A program made the translations under genes and the position numbers. 64,000 bases of DNA, taken from positions 58,997-122,996 of the forward strand of contig JAEWZY010000007.1 of assembly GCA_023394955.1 (NCBI GenBank). The letters are read 5' to 3'. Positions 24,008 through 34,855 of the stretch are shown here, in pieces. The first letter of the stretch is position 1. The number at the start of each line of letters is the position of its first letter. The notes beneath the pieces were generated by a model. That model was not told where the DNA came from. It ran no database searches and saw only the letters and a list, made by a program, of their open reading frames with translations. Origin of the DNA: Bacillota bacterium (GTDB lineage: Bacteria; Bacillota; UBA4882; UBA8346).

Positions 24008-25282
24008 ATGTTAAACACGGTTCAATACACCTTGAGAACCAGTTCGACTACGGGTGACTTTATCAATGCCGTCGTTACCTATGAGGTGAGTTTTGATAGC
24101 AACCGTGGCATAGCTTATCAAGTGGAACTGCAGGCTCCGCCGACCGTATTATCACGGGACTTGGAAACGGCCTGGCAGGCCAGGATACTCAATACTAACG
24201 ATGAACGCCGTTTGGAGTACGACATTCGGCAAAGGATTTATTATCAGACCCGGCAAACTGCAAGGGTGGAGCGGGCCCTTTATAACCTTCAGGAAGACTT
24301 GGGCAAGTTTTTAGAAAGCCCAGGAGCGGAAGAAGTGGCTTCGTTCACCATCAACGGCAGGCAATATCCGGGTTATCGTTTAAACACTTTGACCATCTGG
24401 TATGATCCGGCGCAATATTTGCCGATCCGCCGCCAAAACATGGACCGGGGTAATATAATAATCGATGAATTCACCTATCATAATGTCAATGGCCCCATCC
24501 CGGCGGATGTCTTTACTCTTCCCAAACCGGCCGAGGCCATCGCTGATTTCAACCTTTACCCGGAAGCGCCGACATTGCCGAGGTTTGAAAATGTTACCGA
24601 AAGTCCCCAATTTGGAGTTTACGTCAATACTTTAATAGAAGAAATCACTAGGCACGTCACATTGAACCAGTGGGAGTACGGCCCTTTTGCAACGATTAAA
24701 CTACCCTGGCTGACGGAGATGGCGGTGACGATTTACCGTAGAAGGACCAGCGAGGTGTTTCCGCCGCTGATTGTGACCTTTGACGTCCCGGCGCAGGGCA
24801 GGACTTACTTCTTTATTACTTATGATTTTTTAGGTTATGTGGTGACCGGCTTCACCCAGGATTTCTTTGATCTAACCGGATATGAAGCGCTTCCCATCAC
24901 AGCTTCGGTGATCCTCGAAGAATTAGTGCCCTTATATGCCGCTCCCTCTTCGGAGAAAGATTTTGTGGTCGATAACTTTATAATTTCGGTCCAAAGCAAC
25001 GATTTCTTCATTAACGCCTTTGAGATGGGCGGAAAAACTTTCGACCTGATAATCAAGAATTTCAGTTTCCATGAAAATGAAGGTTATTTATTGCTGAACG
25101 TATATGGGAAAGAATACTGGGACAACGCCAATCTGGAGGCGATGTTTAACTTCGTGTCCACCGGGCAAATGGCGGATGCCCATACCACGCCGATTATTAT
25201 CTACGCTCTGAATACTTTAAAAAGAATGGGGATTTACCGGGAGGTAACGATGCCGGTTTTTGTCGAATTGACGACAGCTTGA
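24008..25282 (+). CDS. Uncharacterised protein with LolA/RseB-like N-terminal part
   Basis: 424 residues, mostly beta-strand. Residues about 90-180 read like the LolA/RseB/DUF4412 lipid-binding half-barrel: TLTIWYDPAQYLPIRRQN, then IIDEFTYHNVNGPIPADVFTLPKP, where a cleaved strand is followed by a proline-flanked FTLP. The C-terminal half (VTFDVPAQGRTYFFITYDFLG onwards) is not recognised. No signal peptide is present, unlike true LolA-type proteins, so location and function are open. The start is well supported by GGGAGG. It follows the SleB-like gene by 128 bp. Confidence 0.6.
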   Translation: MLNTVQYTLRTSSTTGDFINAVVTYEVSFDSNRGIAYQVELQAPPTVLSRDLETAWQARILNTNDERRLEYDIRQRIYYQTRQTARVERALYNLQEDLGKFLESPGAEEVASFTINGRQYPGYRLNTLTIWYDPAQYLPIRRQNMDRGNIIIDEFTYHNVNGPIPADVFTLPKPAEAIADFNLYPEAPTLPRFENVTESPQFGVYVNTLIEEITRHVTLNQWEYGPFATIKLPWLTEMAVTIYRRRTSEVFPPLIVTFDVPAQGRTYFFITYDFLGYVVTGFTQDFFDLTGYEALPITASVILEELVPLYAAPSSEKDFVVDNFIISVQSNDFFINAFEMGGKTFDLIIKNFSFHENEGYLLLNVYGKEYWDNANLEAMFNFVSTGQMADAHTTPIIIYALNTLKRMGIYREVTMPVFVELTTA

Positions 25283-25602
25283 ATCCGGGTTAAAACTCAT
25301 TATCCGGTAAAGCTTTCGCGGTAAACATTTATTATCATATTCAGTCATGGAAATCCCCTATTAGGTAATGTTCTAACTGCTTCATTTGAGTTATAATAAT
25401 TCTTTAAGGAAGAAATTTTTCCTTTGAAATCCATGGAAGATTTTGTTTGAGCAGAACCTAGAGGATATTTCTCTTGTAGAGCTTTAGATATTATGCAACA
25501 AGCAGGATTTATAAATATATTTTGTGAAATAACAATGATACAAAAGTCAGCCTAAATGAGTCATAAAGATTTAGTTGTGGATGAGGCGGTCGAGGAGGAA
25601 AT
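25283..25602 (+). other. Gap with a possible gene remnant before manA
   Basis: No intact gene. The frame 25451-25555 reads AEPRGYFSCRALDIMQQAGF and ends IQKSA before TAA, which looks like the tail of a larger protein (methyltransferase-like ending), but it has no start and is bounded by a TGA. The rest is AT-rich. Confidence 0.3.
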
Positions 25603-26580
25603 ATGTTCTATCCAATAAAATTGATACCGGTTTATAAGGATTATATTTGGGGTGGTCGTAGTCTGGAGAGGTTGGGACGGAATTTACCCGAAGGAATAGT
25701 AGCGGAGAGTTGGGAAGTTTCCGCTCATCCCGACGGAGTCAGTATCATTGCCAACGGCGAATTTGCCGGGCTCTCTTTGCCGGAACTCCTCGCTAAATTT
25801 GGTAAACGGATAACCGGGACCAAATTACCTGAAAGATATATCCGTCAGTTTCCGTTGCTAATAAAGTTGATCGATGCCAATCAACAACTTTCCGTACAGG
25901 TCCATCCGGAGGATCAATATGCCCTGACCCATGAAGGCGGTTATGGTAAAAATGAAATGTGGTATATTATTAAGGCTGATCCGGGGGCGGAAATCATTTA
26001 TGGCCTGGTTCCGGGTACAACTAGGGAATCATTGGGGGAAGCCGTTCGGGAAAACCGGATCGAAGGTTGTTTGAATACTATACCGGTATCAGCCGGAGAT
26101 GCTTTCAACATTCCGGCCGGGATGGTCCACGGTCTGGGGGCCGGGATAGTGCTGGCCGAGATTCAGCAAAGTTCGAACCTTACTTACCGGCTTTATGATT
26201 ACAACCGAAGGGATAATCTGGGAAATAGGCGTCCGCTCCATATTGAAAAGGCGTTGGAAGTTATCGATTTTAATTTTCCTAGCCAAGCTGGGAAATTAAA
26301 GCCAATAGTTCAAGAAAATGTTCCTGGTTTAATAAAGAAACGACTTATCGATAATAGTTATTTTGAAGTGGATCTATACGAACTAGACGGTGAAACTCAT
26401 TTAACTACAAATGGGGAGCGTTTTTTCTGTTACACTTTTATTGAAGGTAACGGGAGGTTTATTTACCAGGAAGGCGCTTTACAGTTTAAAAGGGCGGAAT
26501 CAGTATTGATCCCGGCGGCTCTTGGAGACTATGTGATTGAGGGGAAGACCGAATATTTAAAGACGGGTATTCCGGTCTAG
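25603..26580 (+). CDS. manA: Mannose-6-phosphate isomerase, class I
   Basis: Zinc enzyme of 325 residues interconverting mannose 6-phosphate and fructose 6-phosphate. The cupin metal ligands are in place: Gln and His in LSVQVHPED, Glu in KNEMWYI, and His in PAGMVHGLG; the active-site Arg lies in LTYRLYDYNR. The short bacterial form (about 310-330 residues) matches. GAGGAGG precedes the ATG. It is monocistronic; it may supply or use mannose for glycan synthesis and is the only mannose gene in the window. Confidence 0.95.
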   Translation: MFYPIKLIPVYKDYIWGGRSLERLGRNLPEGIVAESWEVSAHPDGVSIIANGEFAGLSLPELLAKFGKRITGTKLPERYIRQFPLLIKLIDANQQLSVQVHPEDQYALTHEGGYGKNEMWYIIKADPGAEIIYGLVPGTTRESLGEAVRENRIEGCLNTIPVSAGDAFNIPAGMVHGLGAGIVLAEIQQSSNLTYRLYDYNRRDNLGNRRPLHIEKALEVIDFNFPSQAGKLKPIVQENVPGLIKKRLIDNSYFEVDLYELDGETHLTTNGERFFCYTFIEGNGRFIYQEGALQFKRAESVLIPAALGDYVIEGKTEYLKTGIPV

Positions 26581-26668
26581 AGGGATTATTTCGGCTGTAT
26601 TCGTTTATAGCGTAGCAAGAAAAGGAATGATATAATTATGGTAAAATCAGCAAACGAGGTGTGTCTCT

Positions 26669-27154
26669 TTGTTTGATGCTAAAATCAAACCGTCTGATTC
26701 GGACAATCCGGTCTTCAAAGAGATTGCGGTAAGCGCTTTTGATTTTTTGGTTAAAGACTATGGTTTTCATTTGGTTAAATCGCATGATAATACCGTAAGA
26801 TATCAAACGGCCAAAGTTTTTCTCAACATTAGTCTGGGACGGGCTTCAATGGAGCTAAAAGTGGAAATCGGACTATTGCCCAATCAATATGATGAAGCCC
26901 AACATAAATTCTCATTAAATGAAATCATTGAATTACTTGGTGACCATAAAGAAAGTGAACACCTATATTTTCAAGGCCTTAACAAGGAGCAACTTCAGAA
27001 ACATCTGCCGTTATTAGCCGAATTGGTTAAAAAATACGCTAAGGATGTTATAAAGGGAGATTATTTGATCATTCAAAACTTGGAGCGGTTACGCTCCGAT
27101 ACCTCGATCGGATTATCTAAAGAAGCGCGAATAAGACAAAGTTTATTTGATTAA
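26669..27154 (+). CDS. Hypothetical cytosolic protein
   Basis: 161 residues starting with TTG; GAGGTG lies eight bases upstream. The sequence is soluble with an alpha/beta pattern (IAVSAFDFLVKDYGFHLVK, then TVRYQTAKVFLNISLG, and a helical C-terminus KHLPLLAELVKKYAKDVI). The general layout resembles small proteins often found as immunity or stress proteins, but I do not recognise a family. Confidence 0.6.
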   Translation: MFDAKIKPSDSDNPVFKEIAVSAFDFLVKDYGFHLVKSHDNTVRYQTAKVFLNISLGRASMELKVEIGLLPNQYDEAQHKFSLNEIIELLGDHKESEHLYFQGLNKEQLQKHLPLLAELVKKYAKDVIKGDYLIIQNLERLRSDTSIGLSKEARIRQSLFD

Positions 27155-27244
27155 TCTATAAAGCGATTAAGATAACTTGGTTATTATGCTTAAATTCAGG
27201 ATCGGAGTTCACTGATTATCTGAAGAAGGAATCGAGGACCGACC

Positions 27245-27721
27245 ATGATCAAAAAATATTGGTTAATTCCGCTATTTGTTTGGGGGTTAGCTCCTTTTGG
27301 ATGGGCTGCCGATACGAGGGTTATTGCTGAACGGTTTCCATTATCGCTGGAAGTAGAGGGTTTCTCGATCCGGGCGGGCAAGGTTATGAACGATCAGGGC
27401 GCAAGTAACGGTAAGGCTGTTTTCTCCGATAGTATAAATTTTAGCGCTAAGATCATTGTCATTTTCAATGAAACCGGTGAGTATCGATTGACCTTGTGGG
27501 AAAAAACCACCGCTGGTAATAAAGACTCGGTTCATATTAGAGTAAATCATAACCCGAGCATTCGCACCTATCCTCAGGCAGCTTCCTACGGCGTTTATGC
27601 GCCCTGTATAAAAACAGCTCCCATAATTATAAATCAGCCGGGCGATGTTACTATTACCATTTTTACTACTAATGAATATGGTTCGTTTTATGATAAAGTC
27701 GTCATCGACAAAATAAAGTAA
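27245..27721 (+). CDS. Secreted small protein of unknown function, beta-sandwich type
   Basis: 158 residues with a clear signal peptide (MIKKYW, hydrophobic core, cleavage probably after GWA-A). The mature part is all beta and ends DVTITIFTTNEYGSFYDKVVIDKIK, a pattern like CBM6/35-type carbohydrate-binding domains, with a middle ETGEYRLTLWEKTT strand pair. No catalytic motif is visible. It should act in the periplasm or outside the cell. Family assignment is tentative. Confidence 0.6.
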   Translation: MIKKYWLIPLFVWGLAPFGWAADTRVIAERFPLSLEVEGFSIRAGKVMNDQGASNGKAVFSDSINFSAKIIVIFNETGEYRLTLWEKTTAGNKDSVHIRVNHNPSIRTYPQAASYGVYAPCIKTAPIIINQPGDVTITIFTTNEYGSFYDKVVIDKIK

Positions 27722-27773
27722 CTCGGTTAAATTTACTCTTTATTCAAGTCATATATTATCAGCTTCAACATAG

Positions 27774-27838
27774 AAAATAAATGCAACGGCATTTTTCCGA
27801 TCCGGTAGGCGTGAAAAATGGATCAGCATTTATTTTTT
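27774..27838 (+). terminator. Long bulged terminator hairpin
   Basis: AAAATAAATGC (27774-27784) pairs with GCATTTATTTT (27826-27836), and inside it CATTTTTC pairs with GAAAAATG; T residues follow. It closes the gene ending at 27721. Confidence 0.7.
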
Positions 27839-27910
27839 AATAGTTCAAAGTCTATGAAGGTTCTTGCCGTTGCCAATGGTTAGATGTGATCTATGAAAGG
27901 GGTTTGCTAA

Positions 27911-28267
27911 ATGACTATAAATTCAAGTCCGATTAGAGTTAGTAACCAAATTCCCAGCCCTGATTTTGAGAGCGGTCCCTTGGAACCTAAGGATTGCGTT
28001 AAGGATGACGATGTCAAAAAGGCGATTGAAAATTACAAATGTGCTGTAAACCGCTATAATAGTGTTGATTTTTCCGATCCGAGGATGGAGGGTATTTTCT
28101 TTCTCGAACGTCAGTTGGCCTTCATAGGGCTACAGTTAGCGTTGGCTAAAGCCCGGATTAGAAACGGAGTTGCTCCAAATCTTGATTATACTACCTTTGA
28201 AACGATGATTAAGACTTTACTCCCTAATATTTTATGGATGTACCAAATGGATCGGGGAACCGAGTGA
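27911..28267 (+). CDS. Hypothetical small protein
   Basis: 118 residues. A flexible N-terminal 35 residues (Pro, Ser and Asp rich) precede a mostly helical domain (DDVKKAIENYKCAVNRYN, then FFLERQLAFIGLQLALAKAR). GGGG five to ten bases upstream supports the start. No family recognised and no signal peptide. A terminator shared with the convergent groEL operon follows at once. Confidence 0.6.
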   Translation: MTINSSPIRVSNQIPSPDFESGPLEPKDCVKDDDVKKAIENYKCAVNRYNSVDFSDPRMEGIFFLERQLAFIGLQLALAKARIRNGVAPNLDYTTFETMIKTLLPNILWMYQMDRGTE

Positions 28268-28283
28268 CCTGTCCTATAAAGAT

Positions 28284-28308
28284 AAAAACCCGGTGAAACC
28301 GGGTTTTT
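28284..28308. terminator. Bidirectional terminator between 27911-28267 and groEL
   Basis: AAAAACCCGGT, loop GAA, ACCGGGTTTTT: an 11-bp perfect stem with A-run and T-run, usable on both strands between convergent genes. Confidence 0.9.
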
Positions 28309-28325
28309 ATCTTGGATTAAGAATT

Positions 28326-29972
<1,647 letters not shown>

Positions 29973-29979
29973 TCAAAAA

Positions 29980-30273
29980 TTATTTTTGAGGCACAATCGC
30001 TAAAATATCACTTTCTTTGAGGACCATGTATTCTTCACCGTCTAATTTGACTTCGGTTCCTGCATATTTAGCGAATAAAACTTGGTCCCCTACTTTAACT
30101 TCCAAGGGCAGTTTTTCCCCGTTATCCAGAACTTTTCCGGAACCAACGGCCAATACCTTGCCCATTTGAGGTTTTTCTTTAGCGGTATCCGGAAGCACAA
30201 TGCCGCTCTTGGTTTTTTCTTCACTTTCCAAAACTTTGAGGACTAGTCTTTCGCCTAAAGGCTTGATGTTCAT
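29980..30273 (-). CDS. groS: Co-chaperonin GroES (10 kDa)
   Basis: Heptameric lid of the GroEL chamber, 97 residues: [16 protein letters not shown], the mobile loop [17 protein letters not shown], and [28 protein letters not shown] 30273 follows GGAGGG by a normal distance; an upstream in-frame start at 30309 would lie inside the CIRCE operator and is not credible. Confidence 0.98.
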   Translation of the reverse strand: MNIKPLGERLVLKVLESEEKTKSGIVLPDTAKEKPQMGKVLAVGSGKVLDNGEKLPLEVKVGDQVLFAKYAGTEVKLDGEEYMVLKESDILAIVPQK

Positions 30274-30298
30274 AGTATCCCTCCTGTTGATTTTATTG

Positions 30299-30325
30299 TT
30301 AGCACTCACCAGACTTGAGTGCTAA
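30299..30325. promoter_or_regulatory. CIRCE operator (HrcA binding site)
   Basis: TTAGCACTC, nine bases, GAGTGCTAA: an exact match to the CIRCE consensus, 25 bp upstream of groES. HrcA repressor binding here silences the operon without heat stress. hrcA itself is not in the window. Confidence 0.97.
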
Positions 30326-30336
30326 TTTCTAAAAAT

Positions 30337-30364
30337 ATTTTACCATCCAAACTGAAGTATGCAA
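30337..30364 (-). promoter_or_regulatory. Promoter of groES-groEL
   Basis: On the minus strand TTGCAT (30359-30364), 16 bp, TAAAAT (30337-30342). The start point would fall just at the edge of the CIRCE element. Confidence 0.6.
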
Positions 30365-30453
30365 GAGTGAATGAGGGTGGTATTTGGCGGAATTTCTTGA
30401 TTATCAAGAGATATCATTCTTTTTGTTGAAATAACTCCACCATATTAGCTAAT

Positions 30454-30603
30454 TTGATATTTTTTGCCGAAGAAGGAAAATTTATTTGGGTTGACGGTAA
30501 GGAGCTGTCTTTTTCCGTCCTTACGGTTAATACCATTAGCGACCCAGAGAATAGCTTAATTCGGACTTTTATAAAAGTTTGTGGTTTAAATAATGTATTT
30601 TAA
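30454..30603 (+). CDS. Possible short gene or remnant upstream of the GGDEF/HD-GYP gene
   Basis: A 49-codon frame from TTG reads FAEEGKFIWVDGKELSFSVL and ends KVCGLNNVF. Composition and alternation look coding, but there is no ribosome binding site and no recognised family. It could be a degenerate 3' end of an older gene. Confidence 0.25.
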   Translation: MIFFAEEGKFIWVDGKELSFSVLTVNTISDPENSLIRTFIKVCGLNNVF

Positions 30604-30697
30604 CAGGAGAAATGCAAATTAGAGCGAATATTTACATAACAATATGACAAACTGAAAACACGGATTGAACGCATCAAATTACCAAGGATGGGAAAAG

Positions 30698-33025
30698 ATG
30701 GAGAGAATACAAAAAAACAAACGCAACTTAATCTTTGAGAAAATGCTCGACGGGTACACCTATTTAGAATTGATTTTTAACCACGAAGGCATTCCGGTTG
30801 ACGCTGTTTTTAATAATGTCAACTTGGTATTTGAAGACGCTCCCGAACTGGATTTAGAGCAACTTATCGGCAAAAAGATATCCGAAGTTTTTCCCGAATT
30901 ATTAATCAATGGTTCTGCTATTAGGGAAACCATCGAAAAAGTTGCAACTAAAGGTATTAAAGTAAAAACCGAGTATTATCACGATCAGTCGCGTAAATGG
31001 TTTTCAGTCGTGATGTTTAGTGAAAGTAGCCAATGTGTAACTCTGATAATCCATGATATCACTGGAACCAAAAGAGCTGCCGAGCAGATTAAAATTCTAG
31101 CTGAGACAGCCCTAAAGTACTTGGAGTTTCCTTTTAACCGTATTGATTACCAAATGATCGCCAATGATTTGCTTCATTTATCCGGCGCCAGATTTACCAT
31201 CATCGACACTTACAACCGAGCCGGTAATTATGTGACAACCCAAGCCATCGCCGGCGATAGGGATGAAATCGAAAAAGCCCAAAAAATAATCGGGACAATA
31301 GTAGGTAGAAGTTGGGAGGTTAAAAACTTCGGTTCTTGGGTTATCGAATCAAAAAGATTAACTAAAATATCGGGAGTTCATGAACTGCTCTTTGAAGAGG
31401 AGCCTACTTCAAAGAGCATTGAACTTGAAACTACGATCCAAATGGGTGATATTTACTATTTTGGCATTAACCACTCGGAAGAATTGCTGGGCAATGTGTT
31501 CATTATTATGCCTAAGGGCAGAGGGGTCATTTCTCTGGAAATTATTGAATTGTACGCTAGCCAGTTGGAAGCGGTATTGGTTCGTAAAAATGCGGAATCG
31601 GAATTGAACAATTTAACGAAGCAGTACGCGACAGTGTTTAATGGATCTCAGGACTTAATGTATCTGATGAAGATTGGTCATGATGGGGAATTTTTCTTCG
31701 ACACGGTCAATAAGAAATGTGAAGAGCGTTTCCAATTACAAAAAGAAGAAATTAAGGGTAAATCCCTGGTTGATTTATTTGGGAAAGAATTCGGCAATAG
31801 CCTGTCGGCCAAGTATCAACAGTGTATTCAGACTCGGACTCCGGTCATCTATGAGGAAACTTATAATTTTTTAGGCCAAGCACGAATTGGCCATACGGTA
31901 CTTTCACCGGTAATCATAGATGGCAAAGTGGTACAGATCGTCGGCTCAACCAGAGATATAACTGAACAAAAACAAGCGGAAGCCCGCATCAAGTATTTGA
32001 GTTTTTATGATGAGTTGACGGGTCTTTTCAATCGGGCCTTTTTCGAAGAGGAATTGAGAAGACTCGATACGGAAAGGCAGTTGCCGCTTAGTTTGATTTT
32101 AATTGATGTCAATGGGTTAAAATTTGTGAATGACGCTTTTGGACACCCGGAAGGCGACCGAATATTAATCGACACTACTCGAATTATTGAAGAATCCTGC
32201 CGTCGTGAAGACATCGTCTGCCGCTGGGGCGGTGATGAATTCATCATCCTATTACCCCAATGCGGTGAAGAAGATGCCGAAAAAATTTGTCAAAGGATAA
32301 AAGACATCCCTCCCAAGAATGAACGGAACTTGATTCCGATCAGCCTAGCGTTGGGAACAGCCACTAAAAAGGAGATTAACCAGAATGTTCAGGGAATTAT
32401 AAGTGACGCCGAAGACCGGATGTACCGTAATAAGCTTTTAGAGAGCAAAAGCTCACGAAGTTCAATATTGGCTTCGCTCCAAAAGACTTTGCAAGAAAGG
32501 ACCCACGAAACTGAAGAGCATGAATTACGTCTCCAAAATTTAGCCCTCAAAATCGGGAAAGCTATTGGTTTATCGGGAAATGAATTAGATGAGCTGGTTT
32601 TACTTGCGGCTTTGCATGATATCGGTAAAATTGCCGTTCCGGACCATATATTAAAAAAACCGGGGCCTCTTTCTTCTGAAGAATGGATTATTATGAAAGG
32701 GCATACCGAAATCGGGTACCGGATCGCCTTGGCCTCGCCGGAACTGGCTTCAATATCCGAACTGATCTTAACTCACCACGAACGTTGGGATGGCGCCGGT
32801 TACCCCAAAGGGCTCAAAGGTGAAGAAATCCCGCTCCTCTCCAGGATTTTATCGATTATCGACGCTTTTGACGCCATGACTAATAACCGTCCCTACCGGA
32901 AAGCGACTACAAAAGAAGAGGCTTTTGGGGAACTAAACCGTAATGCAGGTACTCAGTTTGATCCGGATTTGGTTAATATTTTTATCGAAACCAATCAAAT
33001 TAAGATCAATAATAGCCTTATCTGA
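30698..33025 (+). CDS. PAS-GAF-PAS-GGDEF-HD-GYP c-di-GMP turnover protein
   Basis: Cytoplasmic signalling protein of 775 residues with five modules in order: a PAS-like domain (about 1-110), a GAF-like domain (about 120-290), a second PAS (about 300-430, ending VGSTRDITEQKQAEARI), a GGDEF diguanylate cyclase (GGDEF at 511-515), and an HD-GYP phosphodiesterase (HDIGK at 640-644, HHERWDGAGYPKG with GYP at 701-703). Both catalytic signatures are intact. RRED stands five residues before GGDEF, which is the RxxD product-inhibition site. It could therefore both make and break c-di-GMP, with the sensory domains choosing. No membrane segment is present. ATG 30698 is preferred over TTG 30665 since AAGGA precedes it. 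Confidence 0.9.
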   Translation: MERIQKNKRNLIFEKMLDGYTYLELIFNHEGIPVDAVFNNVNLVFEDAPELDLEQLIGKKISEVFPELLINGSAIRETIEKVATKGIKVKTEYYHDQSRKWFSVVMFSESSQCVTLIIHDITGTKRAAEQIKILAETALKYLEFPFNRIDYQMIANDLLHLSGARFTIIDTYNRAGNYVTTQAIAGDRDEIEKAQKIIGTIVGRSWEVKNFGSWVIESKRLTKISGVHELLFEEEPTSKSIELETTIQMGDIYYFGINHSEELLGNVFIIMPKGRGVISLEIIELYASQLEAVLVRKNAESELNNLTKQYATVFNGSQDLMYLMKIGHDGEFFFDTVNKKCEERFQLQKEEIKGKSLVDLFGKEFGNSLSAKYQQCIQTRTPVIYEETYNFLGQARIGHTVLSPVIIDGKVVQIVGSTRDITEQKQAEARIKYLSFYDELTGLFNRAFFEEELRRLDTERQLPLSLILIDVNGLKFVNDAFGHPEGDRILIDTTRIIEESCRREDIVCRWGGDEFIILLPQCGEEDAEKICQRIKDIPPKNERNLIPISLALGTATKKEINQNVQGIISDAEDRMYRNKLLESKSSRSSILASLQKTLQERTHETEEHELRLQNLALKIGKAIGLSGNELDELVLLAALHDIGKIAVPDHILKKPGPLSSEEWIIMKGHTEIGYRIALASPELASISELILTHHERWDGAGYPKGLKGEEIPLLSRILSIIDAFDAMTNNRPYRKATTKEEAFGELNRNAGTQFDPDLVNIFIETNQIKINNSLI

Positions 33026-33112
33026 AGGCAGGACTAACGGGAATAAGATCCTCCCAGGTTGTTGATTAAATTAGCTATTTATAGCAAAAACTATTCTGGG
33101 AGGGATTGTTAT

Positions 33113-33427
33113 ATGGAAAATTTTATACCACGGGTGATCGAAAACCGTGAGTTTGTTGGTTTGGAAGAGGAAGACATTCAACGTCTTAATCGTGATGAAT
33201 CCGGAAAATTCGAACAAAATCCTAATGTGAGTAAGGCCATGGCTTCCTTAGAAGATGAATTGGGACATAACGGCCACTGGGAGGAACACTGGCTGACCGT
33301 AGACGCCAGTGGGAGAAGGGTGTATGCTAAAATTTATTATGGAGCTGAAAGAGCGTTAGCGATAACCTCGGAAGGGCGAATTATCCGGGAATTGGACTAT
33401 CCCGCCGATAATCGGCATAGACGTTAA
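33113..33427 (+). CDS. Hypothetical small protein
   Basis: 104 residues, charged and soluble (VIENREFVGLEEEDIQRLNR, later WEEHWLTVDASGRRVYAKIYYG). GGGAGGG precedes ATG 33113; an upstream TTG lacks one. I do not recognise a family. It lies 87 bp behind the c-di-GMP protein gene and might be co-transcribed with it. Confidence 0.6.
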   Translation: MENFIPRVIENREFVGLEEEDIQRLNRDESGKFEQNPNVSKAMASLEDELGHNGHWEEHWLTVDASGRRVYAKIYYGAERALAITSEGRIIRELDYPADNRHRR

Positions 33428-33470
33428 AGGTTTAGTCCATAGCATATTATTGCTTTTGAATTCAAAAAGC

Positions 33471-34001
33471 CTATAATAAATCGGGTAACTGGGCATATTC
33501 GTCAAGGATACGGGAGAGCGTTTCGATAAAGCTCACTATTTCCGGATCCCGAGACATTATCCGGATGCTCTGACGGACAGCCCGGATGAAATCGGGTTGA
33601 AGAGGGGTGTTTTTACCCTTGGCCAGCGGACAAATGCCGGTGGCCCTGACGTCCATTTCCAATGTTAAAGTCCGGCGATAAGTAAGGTAGGGTGTCAATG
33701 GAAAGATTCTGCAGGCTAACGGCCTAAATTTACGGTCGCATTTGCCATCGCAGTTGACTAGTAAGACGTTATTACCGTTTTTAAGTTGAATATCGGTGGG
33801 CATAATTCGAAAATATCCTAAACCGGAAAGGAGTAGTTCTTCCCCCGGGAAAAGGTACATTCCCAGGTCTGCGTCACCCCCATCGCAACAAGCTTTGTTA
33901 CAAAGCAAACCGCAATCGGACTTTAAGGGAGTTACCCGCTCTAGCATTCGGTAGATTTGTAAATAGAGCTTTTTTTGGGAACTCGGATTATTGAGAAGCA
34001 T
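33471..34001 (-). CDS. Cys-rich YkgJ-like metal-binding protein
   Basis: 176 residues with nine Cys in spaced pairs: SDCGLLCNKACCDG, NCDGKCDRKFRPLACRIFPLTPY and GICPLA. This layout, with the final C-R-x-F/Y-P motif, is that of YkgJ-type zinc- or iron-binding cluster proteins. The reaction is unknown. The start overlaps the last 14 bases of the upstream secreted-protein gene, indicating translational coupling. Confidence 0.65.
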   Translation of the reverse strand: MLLNNPSSQKKLYLQIYRMLERVTPLKSDCGLLCNKACCDGGDADLGMYLFPGEELLLSGLGYFRIMPTDIQLKNGNNVLLVNCDGKCDRKFRPLACRIFPLTPYLTYRRTLTLEMDVRATGICPLAKGKNTPLQPDFIRAVRQSIRIMSRDPEIVSFIETLSRILDEYAQLPDLL

Positions 34002-34641
34002 TTTTTTGATTTATGTATTTATCAACGTTAAAAAACTTATAACCCAGTCTTTCCATAACCCCATTCATACTAGTAAACCAAGATTCGTTTTCCGGGGCAT
34101 TCAATACTTCGGGGTAAGAGTATTGGACAGCGTCATGTAAAAAACTCCATTTAATGTTTTCGTTTTCCGGAAGATAAAAAAAGGAGAGAGCGATCTTATG
34201 TTTTTCTTTAATCCTTAGAATTAAAAAAGCGGGTCCCTTTAACCAAGCAAATTTGTTAATCTTGGCTTCGATTTCCTCCGGATTATAGTTCTTTTTAAAT
34301 TGATTACCGACAAAGGGTTGGACTTTTTCATATACCGCGCGGGTGCGTTCGAGGGTCTCCCTGATTAAATCTTGAGGCGACTCAAGTATTTCATCTTTTT
34401 CAAGAGCCGCCGATTTTTCGTTCATATACTGACGCATCTTTTCAAAGACTTGTTGTTCCTCGTATTTAACGATCATTTGCTCTAACAAGGTTACGCGTAA
34501 ACTTCGTTTTTGTTCAATTGACATATCTAAAGTGGCGAGTTCGCGAGGAGGCAGAGAATTAACGGTTTCGGCGAAACAAAACGTGGTTATTGCTAATAAT
34601 AGTAATCCTGGCAGTGTTACATAAATAGTTGTTCTCATCAT
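33988..34641 (-). CDS. Secreted protein of unknown function
   Basis: 217 residues with a clear N-terminal signal (hydrophobic core at about 6-20, likely cleavage after CFA). The mature protein is helical and charged at first (KRSLRVTLLEQMIVKYEEQQ), then alpha/beta (HKIALSFFYLPENENIKWSFL). No family recognised. It overlaps the Cys-rich gene by 14 bases, so the pair is probably one operon, with one product exported and one cytosolic. Confidence 0.65.
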   Translation of the reverse strand: MMRTTIYVTLPGLLLLAITTFCFAETVNSLPPRELATLDMSIEQKRSLRVTLLEQMIVKYEEQQVFEKMRQYMNEKSAALEKDEILESPQDLIRETLERTRAVYEKVQPFVGNQFKKNYNPEEIEAKINKFAWLKGPAFLILRIKEKHKIALSFFYLPENENIKWSFLHDAVQYSYPEVLNAPENESWFTSMNGVMERLGYKFFNVDKYINQKNASQ

Positions 34642-34855
34642 GAATACCTCAATATTCTTTACTATTAGGTTAGAAGCGCAAAAATACGGTTACATTTTAT
34701 CATAAATACAAAATTTTGAGAATGATTTATTTATATGCCTTTGAACAATAATAGTCGTTGTTTTTATCTTGATTAATTACCTGAAAAATTTATAAAAGGG
34801 AATAGGGTGCAAAGAGCGAACAATTAACAAATAGACAAATTACCTGGAGGTAGTG

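Noticed and set aside
25451..25555. Methyltransferase gene remnant before manA
   Set aside because: Only about 33 codons of weak similarity without start; noted in the gap description but not claimed as a gene.
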